NCBI GenBank assembly: GCA_016190025.1
Contig: JACPRG010000110.1
Coordinates: 1-17,997, forward strand
Direction: 5' to 3'
Length of the DNA: 17,997 nt
Origin: Candidatus Tectimicrobiota bacterium
GTDB taxonomy: Bacteria > UBA8248 > JACPRG01
Shown in pieces: positions 13,679 to 17,997 of this stretch. Both the position numbers and the translations under genes were made by a program. Below the pieces are notes generated by a model. It worked only from the letters and a program-made list of their open reading frames with translations. It had not been told where the DNA came from and ran no database searches. Positions within the stretch are counted from its first letter, which is position 1. Every line of letters begins with the position of its first letter.

Positions 13679-14827
13679 TCAGAGGAATTGTTCGGCGACG
13701 GCGTCCGACACCAGCCTTCCAGCGTCGGTGAGCCGGATGCGGCTCCCTTCCCGGATCAGGTAGCCGGCCTCCACCAGACCGGGGAAGACTTCGGCGAACG
13801 CCTCCAGGGGCGCGCACCCGGTCCGCTCCCCCACCTCGGCCAGGTCCACGCCCTCCCGAAGCCTGAGCCCCATCATCAGCGCCTCTCCGGCCGCCCGGAG
13901 GGGCGCAAGCCGCTCGGTTTCCTCGACGGCGTGGCCCCGCTCGCGGACGGACGCCTGGTATGCCTCGGGCGGGCGGATGTTTCTCGACCGGAGCCCCCCC
14001 AGGTAGGAGTGGGCGCCCGCCCCGAGGCCCAGGTAATCCCCGCCTCTCCAGTAGACGAGGTTGTGGCGGCACCGGAAGCCGGGTCGGGCGTAGTTGGAGG
14101 TTTCGTAATGCTCGTAGCCGGCGGCGGAGAGCCGCTCCTGGGTCCACAAGTGCATCTCGGCGAGCCGCTCTTCGCTCAAGGTGAAGGAAAGACGCCGGGC
14201 GAGGGGGGTGCCGGGCTCAAGGGTCAACTCGTACGCCGACAGGTGAGGGGGGCGCATCTCCAAGGCCCCGTCGAGGGTTTCCCCCCACTCCGGGAGGGTT
14301 TGATTCGGGAGGCCGTGGATGAGGTCCAGAGAAAAATTCTCGAAGCCCGCGCGGCGGGCGCACTGCACCGCCTTTCGGGCCGTCTCGGCGTCGTGGAGCC
14401 GGCCGAGGAACCGGAGCTCTGTATCCTGGAGCGACTGGACCCCCAGGCTGAGGCGGTTGACGCCGGCCCGGCCAAAACCCTCCAGCCGCTCGGTGGACAC
14501 CGTCCCGGGATTGGCTTCCAGCGTGACCTCGGCGTCCTCGGCGACGGGCAGGAGCGACCGGAGAAGGTCCATCCACTGCGCGACGGATTCCGGGGGGATG
14601 AGCGAAGGGGTTCCGCCCCCGAAGAAGATGGTCTGCACCCGGGGGAATGCGCCCCCCGGGCCGGTCGGGATCTCCCCCAGGCGGCCTCTCAGCTCCGCTT
14701 TGAGGGCCGCGAGGTAGTCTTCGAACAGGCGGGGAGCTCCGCGTCCCACCGCATAGGTGTTGAAGTCGCAGTAATGACAACGGCTCGGGCAGTAGGGCCA
14801 GTGGACGTAAATGGAGAGATCGGCCAA
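13679..14827 (-). CDS. hemW: HemW, radical SAM heme chaperone (HemN-like)
   Basis: A 382-residue radical SAM protein. The 4Fe-4S cluster motif CxxxCxxC is Cys13-Cys17-Cys20 (WPYCPSRCHYCDF). It lacks the fourth cysteine of true HemN (CxxxCxxCxC), and it has HNLVYW (about 256-261), the HNxxYW heme-binding signature of HemW. FFGGGTPSL (68-76) and the C-terminal helical domain are also present. HemW binds heme and inserts it into respiratory enzymes; annotations as coproporphyrinogen III oxidase are usually wrong for this clade. The only in-frame start compatible with the family N-terminus (SIYVHWPYC) is a TTG at 14827: a TGA lies seven codons upstream and no obvious SD is seen. It is followed by the aminotransferase after 124 bp and preceded by its own promoter-like site. 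Confidence 0.93.
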   Translation of the reverse strand: MADLSIYVHWPYCPSRCHYCDFNTYAVGRGAPRLFEDYLAALKAELRGRLGEIPTGPGGAFPRVQTIFFGGGTPSLIPPESVAQWMDLLRSLLPVAEDAEVTLEANPGTVSTERLEGFGRAGVNRLSLGVQSLQDTELRFLGRLHDAETARKAVQCARRAGFENFSLDLIHGLPNQTLPEWGETLDGALEMRPPHLSAYELTLEPGTPLARRLSFTLSEERLAEMHLWTQERLSAAGYEHYETSNYARPGFRCRHNLVYWRGGDYLGLGAGAHSYLGGLRSRNIRPPEAYQASVRERGHAVEETERLAPLRAAGEALMMGLRLREGVDLAEVGERTGCAPLEAFAEVFPGLVEAGYLIREGSRIRLTDAGRLVSDAVAEQFL

Positions 14828-14903
14828 CGGGCGTGCTCGATGTCAGGGGCGCTCGCCCTCCGGGAAGATCGCCGAGGGAGACGGCAAAGCGCCATTTCTC
14901 AGC

Positions 14904-14932
14904 TAGATAGAGTCCGGCCCGCAGGGTGTCAA
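14904..14932 (-). promoter_or_regulatory. putative hemW promoter
   Basis: A perfect TTGACA (14932-14927, minus strand) is followed after 17 bp by TATCTA (14909-14904). The -10 matches only 3/6, so this would be a modest promoter. The start site would be near 14897, about 70 nt before the TTG start. The rest of the 291-bp gap (14828-15118) holds a small GCCTC/GAGGC hairpin (15012-15025) and no gene that I can support. Confidence 0.4.
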
Positions 14933-15118
14933 CCTGGCCGGTCGCGGTTGTTTTCGAGGGGCAGGCCCGGATGGGGAACTCCAGGGTTGAATCAGGGTCA
15001 GGGGGAATTCCGCCTCGCCCGAGGCTCGGCTGCGTTCCTCCGCGCCTTTCGGGCGACCCCATGCAGGTTATCCTTCCTAATGCCAGGCCGCATGCAGGGA
15101 AAGAACCCGACTTAACGC

Positions 15119-16120
15119 CTACCGCCTCTGCGCCAGGGCCTTGACCGTGAATTCCGCGTCGCAGACGGGATAGACGATGGCGGCGGTCGCGCCCGATTTT
15201 AGATAGGCCATGCAGGCGTCAAAACACTCGTCCGGCGTCCCCGCCGCGGTCAGCTTCTGAACCACGTCATCCGGGACAAGACGTTTCGCCCGGTCCACCT
15301 TGGACTTGTCAATCGGCCAGCCGACGATGGAGTGGATTTCATCCAAGAGCCCCGGGTCGATTCCGCTGGCCCTGGCGAGGTGGGCTTGATGTCCCAGGTA
15401 TTTTGTGACCAGCCCCCGCGCGACGTCGAACGCCCGGTCGCGGTTCTCATGGCAGGCGCAGACGATCAGCTGGGGGCGGTCGACGGATTCGACGCTTCGT
15501 CCCGCCTTGGCGCAACCCTTTCGGATTTGCGCCAGGGCGTTTCGGTTATAGTCCGTCGAGACGAAATAATTCAAAAGGACGCCGTCCGCCACCTCGCCGG
15601 CCATCTCCAGCATCTTGTCTCCCGTCGCGCCCACCAGGACGGGAATTTTCTTTGCCGGGGGGATCCCCTCCAGGGTGTCGATTTGAAGGTTCCTCACCCG
15701 GACGTGGATCCCCTCGTAGGAGACCTTCTCCATGCGGAAAAGCCGCTGAAGGCTGGTGACGATCTCCCTCATCGCGGCCACGGGACGCTCCCGCCGGACG
15801 CCTACGTTCGAGGCCATGGGCTCCCACCACGCGCCGAGCCCGAGCCGGACCCGCCCGGGGGCGATGTCGTCCAGGGTCGCGAACGTCTGCGCCATCGTGG
15901 CGACGTTGCGCGTCCACATGTTCATGACGGCGGTTCCAACCCCGATGCGCCGCGTGGTCGAGGCGTAGGCCGCGATGCAGACGGTGGGATCCCGGGAAAG
16001 GCGGGACTCGGCTTGCCAGACGGCCTCGAATCCGCACTCCTCGGCCAGGCGGACGATCCCCAGGGCCTTGGGCATCGGCAGTTCATCCTGCAGATAGAGC
16101 GCGAGACGCGGCGAAGGCAT
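15119..16120 (-). CDS. LLM-class flavin- or F420-dependent oxidoreductase (Mer-like)
   Basis: A 333-residue luciferase-like (beta/alpha)8 barrel protein. The N-terminus RLALYLQDELPMPKALGIVRLAEECGFEAVW matches the group that includes F420-dependent methylene-tetrahydromethanopterin reductase. Also typical are RRIGVGTAVMN (about 57-67), the barrel segment APGRVRLGLGAW (86-97), IPVLVGATGDKMLEMAGEVADGVLLN (about 159-184), and the C-terminal GTPDEC (about 298-303). Cofactor (FMN or F420) and substrate cannot be read from sequence. The frame is open far upstream, but the ATG at 16120 has a strong GAGGAGGGAG site and gives the family start. It lies 20 bp downstream of the YgeY-like gene on the same strand, so the two probably form an operon. 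Confidence 0.88.
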   Translation of the reverse strand: MPSPRLALYLQDELPMPKALGIVRLAEECGFEAVWQAESRLSRDPTVCIAAYASTTRRIGVGTAVMNMWTRNVATMAQTFATLDDIAPGRVRLGLGAWWEPMASNVGVRRERPVAAMREIVTSLQRLFRMEKVSYEGIHVRVRNLQIDTLEGIPPAKKIPVLVGATGDKMLEMAGEVADGVLLNYFVSTDYNRNALAQIRKGCAKAGRSVESVDRPQLIVCACHENRDRAFDVARGLVTKYLGHQAHLARASGIDPGLLDEIHSIVGWPIDKSKVDRAKRLVPDDVVQKLTAAGTPDECFDACMAYLKSGATAAIVYPVCDAEFTVKALAQRR

Positions 16121-16140
16121 GACGGGTCTCCCTCCTCGAT

Positions 16141-17292
16141 TCAGGTCAGAAGATGGCGGATGAGCGCCCGGTACACCTCCAGGGCGGCCGACAGTTCGGA
16201 GACGAGGATGTATTCGTCCCGCCCGTGCGCCCGGGTCTCCTGCGAAGGCCCGAGGCCGACGGTCGGAATTCCCGCGACGCCGGCGCTGTACGAGCCGTCG
16301 GTGCAAAAGTCGTAATGGCCGATGCGGACCGCTTGTCCGCAGGCTTCCAGTGCGCGGCACGCGGCCTGGACCAGCGGGTGGTCTTCCCGGATCTCCCAGG
16401 CGGGCGCGAACTTGCGGTGCGTGAAGTCCCGGCCTGTGTAGGTCTTGACCGTCTCCTCCACCAGACCGGTCCGCGCCTGGAGGTCCGGCCGGATTTGGCG
16501 CACGCGCTCGATGGCCTCCCGGATGGGGAAGAGGACGCTTTGTTCGCTCTCGCCCACGAGAAGCCGCCGGTCGAAGGTGACCCTGCACCGGCTGGGGAGG
16601 ACGGACAAGCCGGGGTAAGGCTCCGAAATGATGTCGGTCGGCTCCAGGATGGCGGGTCCGAGGAAATCCGAGCGGGGAAGCGGGATGGACTCGACCTCTG
16701 CCAGGAGGAGGACCATCGTTTTGAGCGCGTTTCGCCCCGCCTGCGGGTGAGCCGAATGGGCCGAGACCCCCGTCGTTTCCAGGAAGACCTCGGCCCTTCC
16801 CCGCTGGCCGCGGTTGACGGCCAGATCAGAGGACTCCCCGATCACCACCCAGTCGGGCCGGATCGCCTCCACCACCTTTCCCAGACCGGCCCCCTCGAAG
16901 ATCTCCTCGCAGACGGTCCCCGTGACCCAGACGCTTCCTCGGAGAGGTTCGCCCCGGACCGAGCCCGCGGCGTAGACCATGGCCGCCAGCGCCCCCTTCA
17001 TGTCGCTGGCGCCTCGGCCGTAGATCCGCCCCGCCTTCTCCTGCCCGCCGTAGGGGGGGACGCTCCACGTCCGGGCGTCCGCCGGCACCGTGTCCATGTG
17101 ACCGGCGAAAAGAAGCCGGGGTCCGGCGTCAGGCCCGACCCGGCCCGCGACGTTGCCCCATTCATCCCGCCGGACCTCCTGGAAGCCGAGGCGGCGGAGC
17201 TCCTGCAGCAGCGCGTCGGCGGTCGGCCCCTCTTTCCCGGAAGTCCCCTCGGCTCGAAGGAGCCTTTGACAGAACGAGACGACCTCTACCAT
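16141..17292 (-). CDS. M20-family metallohydrolase, YgeY-like (selenium-metabolism-linked type)
   Basis: A 383-residue di-zinc amidohydrolase/peptidase of the M20 (ArgE/DapE) clan. Metal and catalytic residues: His65 and Asp67 (GHMDTVP), Asp97 (GASDMKG), Glu129-Glu130 (TVCEE), Glu153 (IGESSD) and His356 (RAHGRDEYI). The segments PTDIISEPYPGLSVLP (218-233), TFDRRLLVGESEQSVL (239-254) and HYDFCTDGSYSAGVAGIPTVG (326-346) match my recollection of the YgeY subgroup (TIGR03526), named for its association with selenium-dependent molybdenum hydroxylases. The substrate is unknown; deacetylation of an amino-acid-like amide is the general family reaction. An ATG at 17307 is also in frame, but the one at 17292 has AAAGGAA correctly spaced. 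It diverges from an SsnA-like gene, a recurrent partner of YgeY. Confidence 0.85.
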   Translation of the reverse strand: MVEVVSFCQRLLRAEGTSGKEGPTADALLQELRRLGFQEVRRDEWGNVAGRVGPDAGPRLLFAGHMDTVPADARTWSVPPYGGQEKAGRIYGRGASDMKGALAAMVYAAGSVRGEPLRGSVWVTGTVCEEIFEGAGLGKVVEAIRPDWVVIGESSDLAVNRGQRGRAEVFLETTGVSAHSAHPQAGRNALKTMVLLLAEVESIPLPRSDFLGPAILEPTDIISEPYPGLSVLPSRCRVTFDRRLLVGESEQSVLFPIREAIERVRQIRPDLQARTGLVEETVKTYTGRDFTHRKFAPAWEIREDHPLVQAACRALEACGQAVRIGHYDFCTDGSYSAGVAGIPTVGLGPSQETRAHGRDEYILVSELSAALEVYRALIRHLLT

Positions 17293-17353
17293 CGCCGTTC
17301 CTTTCATCCCGCGGACGTTTTCCTCTTCTCACGGCCCGAGTAGCGCGAGAGCG

Positions 17354-17359
17354 ATTTTA
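17354..17359 (-). promoter_or_regulatory. possible -10 box for the YgeY-LLM operon
   Basis: On the minus strand TAAAAT (17359-17354) matches the -10 consensus at 5/6, about 50 nt from the YgeY-like start. I could not find a convincing -35 at the right distance in the AT-rich DNA upstream. Confidence 0.3.
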
Positions 17360-17362
17360 CAG

Positions 17363-17401
17363 AATTTTTGTACATATTGCATTAACATTTAAAATTTTTG
17401 T
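17363..17401 (+). repeat. direct repeat AATTTTTGT in the divergent promoter region
   Basis: AATTTTTGT occurs at 17363-17371 and again at 17393-17401, 30 bp apart (about three helical turns). The second copy abuts the TTGACA box. They lie in a 55-bp stretch of about 22% G+C by hand count, against about two thirds for the window. This suits operator half-sites or UP elements. Confidence 0.4.
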
Positions 17402-17430
17402 TGACAATCTCTTCCGGGGCGGGTTAGATT
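17401..17430 (+). promoter_or_regulatory. sigma-70-type promoter for the SsnA-like gene
   Basis: A perfect TTGACA (17401-17406) is followed after 18 bp by TAGATT (17425-17430; 4/6 to TATAAT), or after 17 bp by TTAGAT. An AT-rich tract directly upstream could serve as an UP element. The implied leader is about 125 nt. Confidence 0.5.
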
Positions 17431-17562
17431 TTGGGCGTCGAGGGGATCGCGGCTTCTGAGCTTTGTGTGTCGCGGTTGTCGGGTCGCCGAGGCCGAGGCG
17501 GGCTGTGGGTTCGGTCCGACGGGAGGCCGCGGCGGTGGACCGGCGCAAAGGAGGCCCCCCGG

Positions 17563-17997
17563 ATGGCGAACTGCGTCTTGGCCGGCGGCGTGGTCTTGAC
17601 CCTGGACGACGCCGGCACGCTTCTGGAAGACGGGGCCGTGGCCGTCGAGAGGGACAGGATCGTGGATTTGGGCCCTGCCCAGGCGGTTCGGGCGCGGCAC
17701 CCCGACAAGGATTTCATAGACGCCAAAGGGCGGGTCATCCTTCCCGGTCTCATCAACGTGCACAATCACCTCTTCGGGCTCACCATCCGCTACATGAATT
17801 TGTCCATGGAAGGGATAGACCCCCTGGATTACGGGGCGGCCCTGACCCGCTGGTGGTGGCGCAAGGTAGAGGAAACGGCCACCCAGGAAGACGCCTACTA
17901 CGGGACCCTTCTGGGCTGCGCCGAGATGCTGGAGCGCGGGATCACGACCTCGGCCGACACCCTGGAAACGCCCAACGCCCTGCCCAACTGTCTCGAC
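17563..17997 (+). CDS. amidohydrolase, SsnA-like (3' end outside window)
   Basis: The first 145 codons of an amidohydrolase-superfamily gene that runs off the window; no stop is present. AAAGGAGG (17547-17554) lies 8 bases before the ATG. Residues 1-56 are the small beta domain (CVLAGGVVLTLDDAGTLL). GRVILPGLINVHNHL (56-70) carries the first metal motif HxH (His67, His69). YMNLSMEGIDPLDYGAALTRWWWRKVEE (77-104) and EDAYYGTLLGCAEMLERGITTSAD (109-132) resemble the aminohydrolase SsnA and other ATZ/TRZ-type deaminases. SsnA is associated with selenium-dependent molybdenum hydroxylases and is often near YgeY, whose homologue is the divergent neighbour here. A plain guanine-deaminase or hydantoinase-like role is also possible. 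Substrate unknown. Confidence 0.83.
   Translation, partial: MANCVLAGGVVLTLDDAGTLLEDGAVAVERDRIVDLGPAQAVRARHPDKDFIDAKGRVILPGLINVHNHLFGLTIRYMNLSMEGIDPLDYGAALTRWWWRKVEETATQEDAYYGTLLGCAEMLERGITTSADTLETPNALPNCLD

Noticed and set aside
12220..13731. 503-codon plus-strand ORF antisense to the aminotransferase
   Set aside because: It is a compositional shadow. The opposite strand has Lys198, the PLP motifs and an upstream promoter-like site.
14689..14895. Small minus-strand ORF starting with ATG just upstream of hemW
   Set aside because: It overlaps hemW in another frame, lacks an SD and encodes Arg/Ser-rich sequence typical of a shadow frame.
15119..16588. Extended 489-codon version of the LLM oxidoreductase
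   Set aside because: The first 156 codons are out-of-frame antisense-type sequence overlapping the YgeY-like gene. A strong SD and family-like N-terminus support the ATG at 16120.
1..17997. Search by eye for tRNA/rRNA genes, CRISPR arrays, insertion sequences and selenocysteine insertion elements
   Set aside because: No regularly spaced repeats, transposase motifs, rRNA-like segments or tRNA cloverleaf were seen. No in-frame TGA interrupts any of the annotated genes.

Overview
The window is G+C-rich bacterial chromosomal DNA (about two thirds G+C by eye) with tight, mostly minus-strand gene packing, frequent GTG/TTG starts and purine-rich Shine-Dalgarno (SD) sites. The gene content suggests a Gram-negative, probably uncultivated lineage: an HD-GYP plus PilZ c-di-GMP pair, a lipoprotein protease, two MoeA proteins, TatA, HemW, an LLM-class flavin/F420 enzyme and YgeY/SsnA-like enzymes. 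A deltaproteobacterial or NC10/Rokubacteria-like source would fit, but this is a guess from gene content. I see no rRNA, tRNA, CRISPR array, transposase or phage gene.

Layout. (1) 1-3344, plus strand: the 3' part of a GAF/HD-GYP phosphodiesterase gene, a PilZ-domain protein behind a good sigma-54 type promoter, and a trypsin-like serine protease predicted to be a lipoprotein. (2) 3453-5110, minus strand: a LysR-family regulator followed by a family 2 glycosyltransferase of the TIGR04283 type. The regulator diverges from a plus-strand cyclase-family (kynurenine formamidase-like) metal hydrolase at 5298-5918. (3) 5957-13554, minus strand: a seven-gene run read right to left. It encodes a class V aminotransferase, TatA, MoeA, a MoeA fused to a periplasmic-binding-like domain, an exported bifunctional-nuclease-domain plus PDZ protein, a fusion of low-molecular-weight phosphatase and homoserine kinase, and a YjbQ family protein. 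Several junctions are 7 bp or overlap by 4 bp, so at least sub-blocks should be co-transcribed. (4) 13679-14827, minus strand: HemW. (5) 15119-17292, minus strand: a YgeY-like M20 hydrolase followed by an LLM-class oxidoreductase, diverging from an SsnA-like amidohydrolase (17563 to the window end) across an AT-rich promoter region.

How the genes may work together. The first block is cyclic-di-GMP turnover and response. The long minus-strand operon joins molybdenum cofactor maturation (two MoeA) and Tat export (TatA) with amino-acid metabolism (aminotransferase, homoserine kinase). The outer segments hold several genes whose families are, from general knowledge, linked to selenium metabolism or selenium-dependent molybdenum hydroxylases (YgeY, SsnA, one LysR subfamily, TIGR04283). 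No selenium gene itself (selD, selA/B, yqeB/C) or hydroxylase subunit lies in the window, so that link is a hypothesis.

The most unusual items are the phosphatase-homoserine kinase fusion, the secreted nuclease-domain/PDZ protein, a cyclase that appears to lack its usual metal-binding glutamate, a moeA leader with competing SD-sequestering hairpins, and the sigma-54 promoter in front of the PilZ gene. I did not find a clear multi-gene system that I would call previously undescribed.
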